DNA of 64,000 nucleotides from Hyalangium ruber (GTDB lineage Bacteria; Myxococcota; Myxococcia; Myxococcales; Myxococcaceae), in assembly GCF_034259325.1 (NCBI RefSeq), contig NZ_JAXIVS010000019.1:62001-126000 (forward strand). The letters run 5' to 3'. The notes beneath the pieces were generated by a model. That model was given only the letters and a program-made list of their open reading frames with translations, searched no databases and was not told the origin of the DNA. Numbering within the stretch: position 1 is the first letter of the stretch; every line of letters starts with the position of its first letter. Positions 35,486-44,734 of the stretch are shown one piece after another. The position numbers were made by a program, and so were the translations under genes.

Positions 35486-36640
35486 GTGACCTCCCCTCGA
35501 ATCCAGGCTGCATTGGACAACGCCGCCCGATGCGCGGCGGGCGCTCCCCACTCCGAGCCCGCTCAGACTCCCCCCGTTCCGCGCACGCGGAGGGTGGCCA
35601 TCGGCGATCCCCAGGCGGACCTCGGCCGCTTCCTCGCCATCCTGGACCGGCATGGGCTGCTCGGCGCGAATGGGTGGCTGCTGCCACACGTGCAGCTCGT
35701 CTCGGTGGGAGACCACTTCGACTGGGGCGGCCGGGAGGAGCGGGAGGCGGTGGCGCGAAGCTGCCTGCGGCTGGTGGCGTGGCTCGCGGCGCACCCGGCG
35801 GATCAGGCCATCATCCTCGCCGGCAACCACGACCTGGGGCGCGTGGGAGAGATGGCGGAGTTCACCGACGCCACGTTCGCCCAGGCTCAGGCGGAGGCGG
35901 ACCGCGTGTACTCGGGAGACGACACGGACGAAGCGCAGGAGCACGCCTTCCTCGAGCGCTACCCGCACGTGCCCACAGTGGAGCTCGTCTCTCGTGACTT
36001 CGGCAACTTCCGGGAGGAGCAGCGCGCGTGGGTGACGCACCTGCTGCGGCAGCGGCGCCTGCGCGTGGCCTACGCGGCGGGGCCCTCGCTGCTCGTGCTG
36101 CATGCGGGCGTCACGCGAGAGGACCTGCGAGAGGTGGGTGTCGCGGAAGGAAGCCAGGGGGACGCACCCACGGTGGCGGCGGCGCTCAACGGGGCGCTGG
36201 ATGCGGCGGTGGAGGCCTGGAAGGGAGGCCGCCTCGTCATCCCCAAGCTGCACCACCCGGGCAGCGCGGCCTCCAGCGAGGGCGTGGGCATCTTCTACCA
36301 GCGCCCGAGTTTGAGCCCGGAGGAGGCGGAGCTCACGCGCCGCACTCCCCGCCGGCGCTTCGATCCCCGGCGGCTGCCGCTGGGGCTCACCCAGGTGGTG
36401 GGCCATACGAAGGACAAGCGCACCCGGCAGTTGCTGCGCCTTCCGGGCGAGGTGCGAGAGGGCATGCTGCGCCACCTGCTCACGGATGGCGCGCAGGTCT
36501 CCTATGCCCACGGCGCCCCAGCGAGAACAGGGCCCGGTGAGGCGGTGCTCGTCTTCACGGACGGCGGAATGCGCGAGGCGCCAGTGGAGGCGTACGAGCT
36601 GTTCGACCTGGACGCTCGCGCCGCCGCGCCGCCGGGCTGA
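35486..36640 (+). CDS. metallophosphoesterase (ApaH/Shewanella-like phosphatase type)
   Basis: 384 residues, GTG start. The metal-site motifs are IGDPQAD (replacing the usual GDxHG), VSVGDHFDWGG (GDxxDRG-like) and LAGNHDLG (GNHE/D), with later His residues in VLHAGVT and VVGHTKD. Together they indicate a calcineurin-like phosphatase that could act on phosphoproteins or dinucleotides. The protein is cytoplasmic, with no signal peptide. It follows the LuxR gene by 28 bp and may be cotranscribed. Confidence 0.86.
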   Translation: MTSPRIQAALDNAARCAAGAPHSEPAQTPPVPRTRRVAIGDPQADLGRFLAILDRHGLLGANGWLLPHVQLVSVGDHFDWGGREEREAVARSCLRLVAWLAAHPADQAIILAGNHDLGRVGEMAEFTDATFAQAQAEADRVYSGDDTDEAQEHAFLERYPHVPTVELVSRDFGNFREEQRAWVTHLLRQRRLRVAYAAGPSLLVLHAGVTREDLREVGVAEGSQGDAPTVAAALNGALDAAVEAWKGGRLVIPKLHHPGSAASSEGVGIFYQRPSLSPEEAELTRRTPRRRFDPRRLPLGLTQVVGHTKDKRTRQLLRLPGEVREGMLRHLLTDGAQVSYAHGAPARTGPGEAVLVFTDGGMREAPVEAYELFDLDARAAAPPG

Positions 36641-36658
36641 GCGGCGCGGCCTGGTGCC

Positions 36659-38011
36659 CTACTTCGCCTTCACCTCGGCGAGCTTCTTCACGAGCGCATC
36701 GAGCTGGCGCTGCGAGACCTGCGCCTCGGGCAGGGACTTCCCGTAGGCGATCGCCTCCTCGAGCGTCTTCACGGCCGCGTCCTTCTCTCCGCGAGCCACC
36801 TGAATGGCGGACCGGTCGGAGAGGACTCTCAGCCGTCGGCTTCCCTGGACACGCGCCAGTGCCCGGTCGTTGGCGGCGAGCGCCTCATCCAGCCTGCCCA
36901 GCATCCGGTAGAGGTTGGCCAGCCGGGCCGGCGGGTTGTAGTCGAGGGGCAGGTCCCGCTCGCTCTGCTCGATGGCGGGGACCACGCGCATCGGCTCCTC
37001 CAGCGCGAGCGCCGCCACCATGCGGTGCGAGTCGAAGACGGTGCGCGCCTCGGGGTTGGGAGCCTTGGCCGCCTCGCCCTCGAGGAACGTGAGCCACTGC
37101 TCCGCCAGCGCCTTCGAGCCCGCCGCATCCCCCGCGGCGGACCGGGCCTCCACCATCGCCTCGTACAGGCCGGAGCGGTCATCCGCGGGCATGTCGATGA
37201 GCGGAGGCGCCATCACCTCGACGGCCTTGGCCTCCAGCGTGCGAACCAGCTCCTTGCCCGCCGGGTGGTCCGGCGGAAGCGAGAGCGCGCAGATCAGCCC
37301 CATGGTCGTCGCATTGGCCAGGGACGGAGAGCGGGGCACGAGCGGTAGCTCCTGCATCGCCTTGCGCGCGCACGCCTCGGTCTGCTTCGCGCCCCAGAGG
37401 GCCGTCAGCAGTGACTCCAGCGTGCGGCCCCGGCGGGACCAGTCCGCGGGAGCCTCGGCGAGCGCCCGGCTGAAGGCCTCGGCGGCCTCGGCTGGCTTGC
37501 CCTGGCCATAGAGCGAGTCGCCCCACGCCAATGCCGCCTCGGCGCCCTCGGCCTTGCCGAGATAGGCGCGCTCACCATCCTCGAAGAGCTTCTCGAGCTG
37601 CGCCACGGTGGCGCTGCCCGCGAAGCGCACGAGGGCCTTCTCCTCCCTCGGGTCGATGATGAAGAAGGTGGGCCAGCTCTCGACCGGGTACTTCTCCTGG
37701 AAGACGGCGTTCTTTTCGAGATCCGTGTTGAGTTCGAGCCAGACGAACCGTCCGGCGTGCCGCGCGAGCGCCTTGTCCGTGAAGACGTAGGCCCGCATCG
37801 AGCGGCAGGTGTGTCACCACGGCGCCCAGGTATCGACGAAGAGGGGCACCCCCTTCGCCTTCGCCTCCGCGAGCGCGCGGGCGTAGTCATCCTCGATGAA
37901 CGGCAGAGGGGCCTGCTCCTGGGCTGCAACCGACGCCTCGGGCGCATTCGTGCGCGAGGCCGTGCAGGCCAGGAGCCCCACGACGAGCAGGCTGGCAACG
38001 TGAGTACGCAT
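36659..38011 (-). CDS. thioredoxin-like lipoprotein with in-frame UGA at the first active-site Cys (possible selenoprotein)
   Basis: Read through one TGA this is a 450-residue protein. The signal peptide has lipobox VVGLLAC (Cys16), followed by a linker. A thioredoxin fold then has DTWAPW-UGA-HTCRSM, with UGA as codon 66 and Cys69 three residues on, and YPVESWPTFFIIDP supplying the cis-Pro. The remaining ~300 residues are helical, with TPR-like repeats. The reading frame is open and coherent on both sides, and UGA replaces exactly the N-terminal Cys of a CxxC site. Two readings fit: selenocysteine (UxxC) or a point nonsense mutation making two fragments. A hairpin about 22 nt after the UGA exists but is not a clear bacterial SECIS. 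The start ATG at 38011 is the one just before the signal peptide; 38023 is an alternative. Confidence 0.7.
37814..37816 (-). other. in-frame UGA at thioredoxin active site
   Basis: On the minus strand the codons read GCG CCG TGG TGA CAC ACC TGC, i.e. A-P-W-(UGA)-H-T-C. The codon sits where related thioredoxin-fold proteins have Cys (WCxxC). No frame change is needed on either side. A possible SECIS-like stem-loop (37770-37792, loop TTCACG) follows; a second, weaker one is at 37793-37805. Confidence 0.75.
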
Positions 38012-38113
38012 GGCGGGCACCATAGCGCCGCCAGGCGGCTCTGTCCTCGGCGGACAGGGACGCGCGGAAGAACTGGGCGGAGCGTGCGGCGCGTGGTGTT
38101 CTCCGGTCATCGA

Positions 38114-39853
38114 ATGCTCACCCTGCCCGAGCTGCGCGCAGCCCTGGAGTCGGCCCTCACTGTCCTGCCCGCGCCAGAGCGCTTCTCTGGCGCGGAGGAC
38201 GCGGACACCGCGCGCCGCCTCGCCGAGCGCCTGCGCCGGGACTTGCTGCCCCGCCTGGGGGGAGATGCGCCGCTGCTGCTGGTGGCCATCGCCGGGCCCA
38301 ACAACGTGGGCAAGTCCACCCTGTTCAACGCGCTGGTGGGAGCGGCCCTGTCTCCCGCGCGCCCCGAGGGAGGCCTGACCAAGCAGTGCCTGGCGGCCGC
38401 GCACCCGGAGACGTGGACGGGCTCGCTGCGCGACTTCCTCACCCGCCGCTATGACGTCGTCCCGGTGCCCACGGGCTCCAGCGCGCCGGTGGACCAGCCG
38501 GGCCCGTCCGGGCGCCTCTACCTGGTGCTGGCGGAGGCGGTGCCCCAGGGGCTGCTGGTGATGGACACGCCGGACTTCGACAGCGTGTACCGCGACAACC
38601 GCGAGCGCACCGAGGCGCTGCTCGTCACCGTGGACGTGCTCGTCTTCGTGGTGAGCCGGCAGACGTACCAGAACGCGGCGCTGGTGGACTTCCTGCGCGC
38701 GGGGGTGGGGCGCGGGCGGCCGTACCTGCTCGTCTACAACGAGGCCACGCGCGAGGAGGTGGCGCGCGGGCACCTGGACAAGCTGGCCTCCGACGTGGGC
38801 CACCCGCCCCTGGCGCGCTACCTCGCCCCGCACCAGCCGGAGGTGGAGGCCGGGCAGCGGCCCTTGAGCACCCAGCCGCTGGACGGACAGCCCACCCTCT
38901 CCGCGCTGCTGGGCGAGGCCGAGCACGTGCGCGAGCTGAAGGCCCGGGCGCTGGCCGCCTCCCTGGCGGATGCGCGCGCGGAGATGGAGACGCTGGGCCG
39001 GGCGGCGCGACAGGCCACCCACGAGCCGGAGCGACTGCGCCAGCGGCTGCGCCACGAGCTGTTCGCGGTGGGCAAGAGCGCGGCGCTCAAGGGCGTGCCC
39101 GCGGACGTGCTGGTGGATGCCTTCCGGGACGAGCTGGACGCGCGCAGCTCGTTCCACCGCTACGTGCGCCTGCCGTTCCGGGCGCTGGCCACGGCGCTGA
39201 CGTTCGTCTCGCGCAAGGTGGCCCAGTCCTTCACGGGCGCGGAGCCCTCCGCGGCGCCGGTGCTCCACGCCACGGACGAGACGCTGCGTGACGGGGTGCG
39301 GCGGCTGGTGGACCTGATGGCGCCGGAGGTGGCCGCGTGGCGGGGAGACGCGGCGACGCGCGAGCAGCTCTCCGAGGCGTTCGGCCCGCCCACGCTGGCG
39401 CGGCTGGAGGAGCCGCTGGGCTTCGAGCCGCTCCATGCCCACGCGGCGGACCGCGACAGCCTCTACACCTTCTGCCGGAGCCTGGTGGGCGAGGAGCTGC
39501 AGGGCGGCATGCGCCAGGAGCTGCTCCAGGCGCTCACCACGCTCGTCTACTCGGTGCCCTCGGGGGCGGCGGCGGTGGTGACGGTGGCCACGGGCGGCAT
39601 GGGGCATGACGCCGTCATCTGGGCCGGCACGCTGCTGTCCACGCCGCTGCTGGAGCGCTTCGTGGACCTGCTGGGAGCGGACGTGCGCGCCCGCGTCACC
39701 CAGAAGTGGGCGGACGCCCACGGCGCCACGCTGGCCAAAGCCCTGGAGGCGCGCTTCTTCGCCCCGCTGCTGGGACACCTGGACACGCAGTCAGCCCAGT
39801 GGACGCGCACCGCCGAGGCCCTGGAAGTCACCGCCCGAAGGCTCGCGGAGTAG
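38114..39853 (+). CDS. dynamin-like GTPase
   Basis: 579 residues. The G1 P-loop is GPNNVGKST (near residue 62), G3 is DTPDFDS, and the usual NKxD appears to be replaced by VYNEAT. A long helical region follows, with two hydrophobic stretches near the C-terminus (SVPSGAAAVVTVATGGMG and VIWAGTLLSTPLLERFVDLL), as in membrane-remodelling GTPases. It resembles the GTPase at 54987-56711, so the window holds two related members. ATG at 38114 is used, though an in-frame GTG at 38096 is possible. It is divergent from the UGA-containing thioredoxin gene. Confidence 0.82.
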   Translation: MLTLPELRAALESALTVLPAPERFSGAEDADTARRLAERLRRDLLPRLGGDAPLLLVAIAGPNNVGKSTLFNALVGAALSPARPEGGLTKQCLAAAHPETWTGSLRDFLTRRYDVVPVPTGSSAPVDQPGPSGRLYLVLAEAVPQGLLVMDTPDFDSVYRDNRERTEALLVTVDVLVFVVSRQTYQNAALVDFLRAGVGRGRPYLLVYNEATREEVARGHLDKLASDVGHPPLARYLAPHQPEVEAGQRPLSTQPLDGQPTLSALLGEAEHVRELKARALAASLADARAEMETLGRAARQATHEPERLRQRLRHELFAVGKSAALKGVPADVLVDAFRDELDARSSFHRYVRLPFRALATALTFVSRKVAQSFTGAEPSAAPVLHATDETLRDGVRRLVDLMAPEVAAWRGDAATREQLSEAFGPPTLARLEEPLGFEPLHAHAADRDSLYTFCRSLVGEELQGGMRQELLQALTTLVYSVPSGAAAVVTVATGGMGHDAVIWAGTLLSTPLLERFVDLLGADVRARVTQKWADAHGATLAKALEARFFAPLLGHLDTQSAQWTRTAEALEVTARRLAE

Positions 39854-39958
39854 GCGGGCAACCCACCTTCAGCAGGGGAACGGCCCCCGCCTTGCTGGCG
39901 GATGGGGTGGGTTCATTGCACTATCGGACACTCCCTCGGCCTCTGCTGGAGCTGCGCC

Positions 39959-41746
39959 GTGCAGACCCCTCCCCCTCAGCCCGCGCCTACCGCGCCGGTA
40001 GCGACCACTCGCCTGCCGCTGGCGGCCCGACTGCTGCTGCTCATCCTCGCGGTGGCGGTGCCGCCGCTGGTGGGGCTGGGGCTGGCGATGATGAACGTGA
40101 ACGAGGGGGCGCTGCTGCACTCGGCGCGCGAGCTGCACCTCTCCATCGCGTTGGATGTGCGCCGAGCCCTGCGGGAGGAGCTGGAGCGCGCCCGACAGCA
40201 GAGCGCGGCCATCGGCTACTTGATGCTCGCCCCCGACGTGGGCACGCAGGAGGAGCGCGAGAAGCTGGCCGACTCGCAGCTCGCGTTCTCCACCAGCCTG
40301 GACTTCGTGTCGTTCTACAGCCTGGAGGGTGAGCGCCTGGGCACCCTGAAGGCGCGGGGCGTCGCCGAGCCGGACACGCCCGCGACGCTGCCGACGGCGC
40401 TGCTCACGGAGGTACCCGAGCAGGGCCTGCGGGTCCTCGGGCTGACGATGGCGGGAGAGCTTCCCTCCCTGCGCGTGCTGCAGCGCGCGAGCGTGGAGGG
40501 CAAGCCCCTGGCCTACCTGCTGACGCACGTGCGGCTGAAGCCCCTGGTGGATCAGCTCCAGGTGCTGAGCACGGAGTGGGACGGCCTGGAGGAGGGCGTG
40601 TACGTGGTGGACGCGGAGCGGCGGGTGGTGCTGCACCCGACGCGCTCGCGGCTGGGCGCCTCGCTGGCGGAGTCCGACTTCTTCGCGGCAATTGGCCGGG
40701 AGGTGTCCTTCCACTCGGACTTCGTGGCGGCCTCCGACTTCGAGGCCGAGATGCCGATGTTCGGCGCGCTGGTGACGGTGCCCGAGGTGGGCTGGGCCAT
40801 CGTGGTGCAGCGCTCGCAGCCGCTCACCTTCAAGACGCTCCGGGACATGCGGCTCTCGGTGGGGCTGGCGCTGGGGCTCTGCGCGCTGGTGGCGCTCGTC
40901 GGCGCCTGGCTGGGGGCCCGGCAGCTCTCGCGTCCCATTCAGGCGCTGGTGCGCGCCACGCGGAGCATCGCCGCGCGGAGCTTCACCCAGGTAGAGGGCG
41001 AGGTGGAGACGCGGGCGGACGAGCTGGGGCACCTGGGGCGCTCGCTCGGGGAGATGGCGCGCTCGCTGGAGAGCTCCGAGAAGGAGTTGGTGGAGCAGAC
41101 GCGGGTGCGCACGGCGCTGAGCCGCTACCTGTCCGCGGACGTGGTGGAGCTCATCGCCCGGGAGCCGGGCCGGCTACGGCTGGGAGGCGAGCGGCGCGAG
41201 GTGACGGTGCTCTTCTCGGACGTGTGCGGCTTCACGCGCCTGTCGGAGTCGCTGCCGCCGGAGACGGTGGTGGCGCTGCTCAACGAGCTGTTCACCTTCG
41301 CCACGGAGATCATCCACCGGCGCGGCGGCATCATCGACAAGTTCATCGGCGACAGCGTAATGGCGGTGTGGGGCACGCCCGAGTCGCACCCGGACGACGC
41401 ACGCCAGGCGGTGGAGGCGGCGATGGAGCTCCGTCGCTGGGTGGAGACGGGCAACCGGCGCTGGCGGCAGAAGTGGGGCGTGGAGATTCAGCTGGCCATG
41501 GGGCTGCACACCGGCACGGTGGTGGCGGGCAACCTCGGCAGTGAGAAGCGCATGGAGTACACGGTCATCGGCGACGCGGTGAACGTAGCGGCGCGGTTGG
41601 AGTCGATGGCGCAGCCGGGGCAGATCCTCGTGAGCGCGGCGACGCGGGAGCGGCTGGGCGAGGAGGCCGAGGTGCTGCGCCACCTGGGCGAGCGCGCGCT
41701 GCATGGCCGCAACGCCACCACGCAGGTGTTCGAGGTGGCCGCGTGA
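39959..41746 (+). CDS. membrane cyclase with extracytoplasmic sensor and HAMP
   Basis: 595 residues from GTG at 39959 (GGAG about 10 nt upstream). A transmembrane helix lies at ~25-50, then an extracytoplasmic sensor of Cache type (~55-300: MFGALVTVPEVGWAIVVQRS). A second TM helix (~310-335) and HAMP follow, then a class III cyclase domain (~400-590) with both metal Asp residues (LFSDVCGFT, IDKFIGDSVMAVWG) and intact VIGDAVNVAARLE. It should make cAMP or cGMP in response to an external signal. Its stop overlaps the next gene's start (GTGA), linking it to a Ser/Thr kinase. Confidence 0.9.
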   Translation: MQTPPPQPAPTAPVATTRLPLAARLLLLILAVAVPPLVGLGLAMMNVNEGALLHSARELHLSIALDVRRALREELERARQQSAAIGYLMLAPDVGTQEEREKLADSQLAFSTSLDFVSFYSLEGERLGTLKARGVAEPDTPATLPTALLTEVPEQGLRVLGLTMAGELPSLRVLQRASVEGKPLAYLLTHVRLKPLVDQLQVLSTEWDGLEEGVYVVDAERRVVLHPTRSRLGASLAESDFFAAIGREVSFHSDFVAASDFEAEMPMFGALVTVPEVGWAIVVQRSQPLTFKTLRDMRLSVGLALGLCALVALVGAWLGARQLSRPIQALVRATRSIAARSFTQVEGEVETRADELGHLGRSLGEMARSLESSEKELVEQTRVRTALSRYLSADVVELIAREPGRLRLGGERREVTVLFSDVCGFTRLSESLPPETVVALLNELFTFATEIIHRRGGIIDKFIGDSVMAVWGTPESHPDDARQAVEAAMELRRWVETGNRRWRQKWGVEIQLAMGLHTGTVVAGNLGSEKRMEYTVIGDAVNVAARLESMAQPGQILVSAATRERLGEEAEVLRHLGERALHGRNATTQVFEVAA

Positions 41747-43041
41747 GCACCGAGCCCGATGCGCGACTGGGGAGGACCCTGGCCGGGCGCTACCACCTGC
41801 AGCGCGTGCTGGGCCGGGGCGGGATGGGGACGGTGTACGAGGCGGAGCACGTGGGCCTGTCCCGCCAGGTGGCGGTCAAGGTGCTGCACACGCACATCGC
41901 CACCGCGCCGGGAGCGGTGATGCGCTTCCAGCGCGAGGCCCGGCTGATGGCGCGGCTCCAGCATCCAGGAGCGGCCCAGGTGTACGACTTCGGCGAGGAG
42001 GCCGGAGAGCTCTTCCTCGTCATGGAGCGACTCCAAGGCGAGACGCTGGACACGGTCACCTTCCGCGAGGGCCCGCTGTCCATCCCGCTGGCGGTGGAGG
42101 TGGTGGCGCAGGTGCTGGAGGTGCTCGAGGCCTCCCATGCGCTGGGCATCGTCCACCGGGACCTCAAGCCCGGCAACGTGATGCTCCTCGGGGAGCTGTC
42201 CGCCCCTCGCGTGAAGGTGCTGGACTTCGGCTTGGCGCAGCTGGTGGACGGCTCGCCTCAGGAGCGCATCACCGTCTCGGGCATGGTGCATGGCACGCCG
42301 GGGTACATGTCTCCTGAGCAGTGCCGAGGAGAGCCGCTGGACGGGCGCGCGGACCTGTACGCTCTGGGGTGCGTGCTGCACGAGCTCCTCATCGGGCAGC
42401 CGCCTTTCGGAGAGATGCCGGTCGCGGAGGTGATGAGCGGGCACCTGTACCGCCCTCCCGCGCCCCTGCGGCAGCTGCGGCCCCATCTCTCCATCCCGCC
42501 GGCGCTGGACACGCTGGTGCTCGAGTGCCTGGCGAAGATGAAGGAGCAGCGCCCGGACAACGCCCAGGTGATGCGGCTGCGGCTGCGCCAGTCGCTCTCC
42601 CTTCCCATCTCCCTGGCCCAGGCGCCCCGAGGCGAGGGCAAGAAGAAGGAGCGCCCCCTGCCGGCGCCCCAGCCCTCGAAGACCGAGGTGCCCTCGGATG
42701 CTCCCGTGGGAGTGATGGAGGCGGGGGGCCTCGCCAATCCTCATGGAGTCGGCACGGCGCTCGCCGCGGCCGGCTTTCGCGTCGTGCCGTGCGTCGAAGG
42801 GGTGTCCGTGGGCGACGTGCGCGCACTGATCATCGTCCCCGAGGCCGGAGGTGATGCACTGCCCCTGGCGCGCCAGCTGGCCTCACGTCCTCATGGGCCG
42901 CCGGTGCTGCTGTGCGGCGAGGACGACCTCACGGTGATGACCCGTGCCATTGAAGGTGGAGTCTATGACTACATCCCGCTTCCGCTGGATCCGGTGGACC
43001 TCTCTCGCAAGGTGGCTCGTGCCCTGCGGGCGCGCCGCTGA
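41743..43041 (+). CDS. Ser/Thr protein kinase fused to a pseudo-receiver
   Basis: 432 residues. Residues ~15-280 are a complete Hanks-type kinase: GRGGMG loop, VAVKVLH Lys, HRDLKPGN catalytic loop, DFGLA and TPGYMSPEQ. The C-terminal ~115 residues have a receiver-like pattern (ALIIVPEAGGD...YIPLPLDPVDL). The phospho-accepting Asp (LLD in real receivers) is replaced by Val-Pro, and the conserved Lys before Pro (KP) by Leu. It is therefore a non-phosphorylatable pseudo-receiver, likely a docking domain. There is no transmembrane segment. Its GTG start overlaps the cyclase stop and the FecR/LysM gene overlaps its 3' end. Confidence 0.88.
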   Translation: MSTEPDARLGRTLAGRYHLQRVLGRGGMGTVYEAEHVGLSRQVAVKVLHTHIATAPGAVMRFQREARLMARLQHPGAAQVYDFGEEAGELFLVMERLQGETLDTVTFREGPLSIPLAVEVVAQVLEVLEASHALGIVHRDLKPGNVMLLGELSAPRVKVLDFGLAQLVDGSPQERITVSGMVHGTPGYMSPEQCRGEPLDGRADLYALGCVLHELLIGQPPFGEMPVAEVMSGHLYRPPAPLRQLRPHLSIPPALDTLVLECLAKMKEQRPDNAQVMRLRLRQSLSLPISLAQAPRGEGKKKERPLPAPQPSKTEVPSDAPVGVMEAGGLANPHGVGTALAAAGFRVVPCVEGVSVGDVRALIIVPEAGGDALPLARQLASRPHGPPVLLCGEDDLTVMTRAIEGGVYDYIPLPLDPVDLSRKVARALRARR

Positions 43042-44563
43042 GCGCGTCCTGGGGCTGGGACTGCTGCTCCTGGCCACCGTGGTGGGGGCGGCCGAGCCGG
43101 AGGGCCCGAGCGAGGACTTCATCGTCGTGCAGCCGGGAGACACGTGCCAGCTGCTCGGCCAGCGCCTGTGGGGCACGCCGGATGGGTACCGGCAGCTCCA
43201 CGCGCTCAATGCCTTGAAGAACGCGCACCCCCCGCTGGTGCCGGGCATGCGCCTGCGCATCCGCCCCGAGCCGGAGGCTCACCTCACGTACGTAAAGCCG
43301 GACGTCAACACGCGTCCGCCACAGGAGCCGCAGTGGAAGCCAGGGCGCCAGGGCGAGGCGCTGTACCGGCTCTACCAGGTGAACACCCTGCGCGGCGCGG
43401 GAGCGGAGGTGACGCTGAAGGACACCTCGAAGCTGCAGCTGCGAGAGAACGCGCTCGTCGTCATCTACGGCGCGCCGCAGGCCACCCCGAAGGAGCCGGA
43501 GCGCAAGTCAGGCGGCGTGGAGCTGGTGCAAGGAGACCTGCGCATGCGGCTGGCGGCGCTGCGGGGCGAGTCCCTGCCGCTGGAGACTCCCTCGGCACAG
43601 GTGGCGGCCACCGGGCAGGACGTGTTCGTCAGCGTGGATGAGCAGCGCATGAGCCGGGTGGCGGTGTTCGACGGCAAGGCGCAGGTCTCTGCGAAGGGCG
43701 CGCGGGTGGAGGTCCCTGGCGGAAACGGCACGCGCGTGGAGCAGGGCAAGGCGCCCGAGCCCCCGCGTCCACTCCTCCCCGCGCCGGCTTGGAGCACCCC
43801 GGGAGTGCGCGAGGTGCTGCTGGCGCTCGGTGGCACGCCCCAGTTCCACCCCCTGAAGTGGCAACCCGTGCCGGGGGCGGTGAGCTACCGCGCGGTGCTG
43901 GCGAAGGATGAAGGGCTCAATGATTTGGTGGCCCAGGCGGCTCCGACCTCGGAGGTGACGGCCACCTTCGAGACGACCGCATTGGCGCCGGGTCGGTACT
44001 ACGCCCGGGTGCAGGCGGTGGACGCGCTGGGGCTGCCGGGCATGCCCTCCGCGCCGCGCAAGGTGGAGGTGGTGGCGGTGAAGGTGGAGCGCGGCGAAGC
44101 CCAGGACCCGGTGCGGGTGAAGGGGCGTGGGCAGGTGAAGCTGTCCGTGGACCCGGCGGCGGGCATGGCGCTGCGCGTGAAGGGCAAGGCAGTGGGCACC
44201 GAGGCGGTGATGCTGGCGCCGGGGATTCACACGGTGGACGCGGTGGGTGTGCTCCGGCCGGTAAGCGTGGAGGTCCAACCTTCGGTGAGCGCGGAGGTGA
44301 CGCTGCGGCCCGAGGGAGACCGGTTCCAGCTGGAGGTGAACGCCCGTCCCACGGAGGCGGGCGCTCCGCCCATCGCGGATGGCGCCGTGATGGTGAGCGG
44401 GCTGGAGGGCTCGACGGTGTCGAACCTGGTCCGCAAGAGCGAGACGCGCTGGGAGGCGACCGTGGCGCCCGTGAAGGCGGGAGCTCGGCTCCGGGCGGCG
44501 GTGGAGGTCAAGGCGTACGGTGAGGCGGTGGGCCGAGCGAACGCCGAGGCCGAGGCGCGCTGA
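43019..44563 (+). CDS. exported LysM/FecR-domain protein
   Basis: 514 residues from the GTG at 43019, which follows AAGGTGG and gives a signal peptide (VLGLGLLLLATVVGA, AA cleavage); an in-frame ATG at 42965 would lie further inside the kinase gene. A LysM module (VQPGDTCQLLGQRLWG) binds peptidoglycan. A FecR-like beta domain follows (VELVQGDLRMRLAAL, VAATGQDVFVSVD), then Ig/Fn3-like segments. This combination with a cyclase or kinase is a common deltaproteobacterial envelope-sensing set. It probably sits in the periplasm and is coupled to the upstream kinase by a 23-bp overlap. Confidence 0.86.
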   Translation: MPCGRAAERVLGLGLLLLATVVGAAEPEGPSEDFIVVQPGDTCQLLGQRLWGTPDGYRQLHALNALKNAHPPLVPGMRLRIRPEPEAHLTYVKPDVNTRPPQEPQWKPGRQGEALYRLYQVNTLRGAGAEVTLKDTSKLQLRENALVVIYGAPQATPKEPERKSGGVELVQGDLRMRLAALRGESLPLETPSAQVAATGQDVFVSVDEQRMSRVAVFDGKAQVSAKGARVEVPGGNGTRVEQGKAPEPPRPLLPAPAWSTPGVREVLLALGGTPQFHPLKWQPVPGAVSYRAVLAKDEGLNDLVAQAAPTSEVTATFETTALAPGRYYARVQAVDALGLPGMPSAPRKVEVVAVKVERGEAQDPVRVKGRGQVKLSVDPAAGMALRVKGKAVGTEAVMLAPGIHTVDAVGVLRPVSVEVQPSVSAEVTLRPEGDRFQLEVNARPTEAGAPPIADGAVMVSGLEGSTVSNLVRKSETRWEATVAPVKAGARLRAAVEVKAYGEAVGRANAEAEAR

Positions 44564-44581
44564 GCTCCGGGTCTCCGAGCA

Positions 44582-44734
44582 AGAATCACCCGTGATGGGT
44601 AGGAAATGACGGGAAGACCAACAAGGTTATGACCTGACCGGTCCCTTGTGCATCCCAACCCCGGGTGTCCTTGGAGGACAACGCTCTACGTCCTATGAAC
44701 GCCACCGACTTTTCGCGGTGGGCATAGGATGGCC
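44582..44734. repeat. upstream regulatory region, copy A of a duplicated pair
   Basis: The stretch before the first XRE gene matches the one before the second (45205-45351). Shared blocks include GGTAGGA, TGTCCTTG, an ACGTC element (CTACGTCCTA versus TTACGTCTTA) and a long block CCGACTTTTC-CG-TGGGCA-AGG directly before the start codon. Both promoter and ribosome site were therefore duplicated with the gene. Confidence 0.75.

Noticed and set aside
36659-37798. Downstream part of the thioredoxin gene as an independent gene starting at ATG 37798
   Set aside because: It would begin inside the thioredoxin fold just after the active site. The upstream part is in the same frame and supplies the signal peptide and the first half of the fold, so one gene with an internal UGA is more economical.
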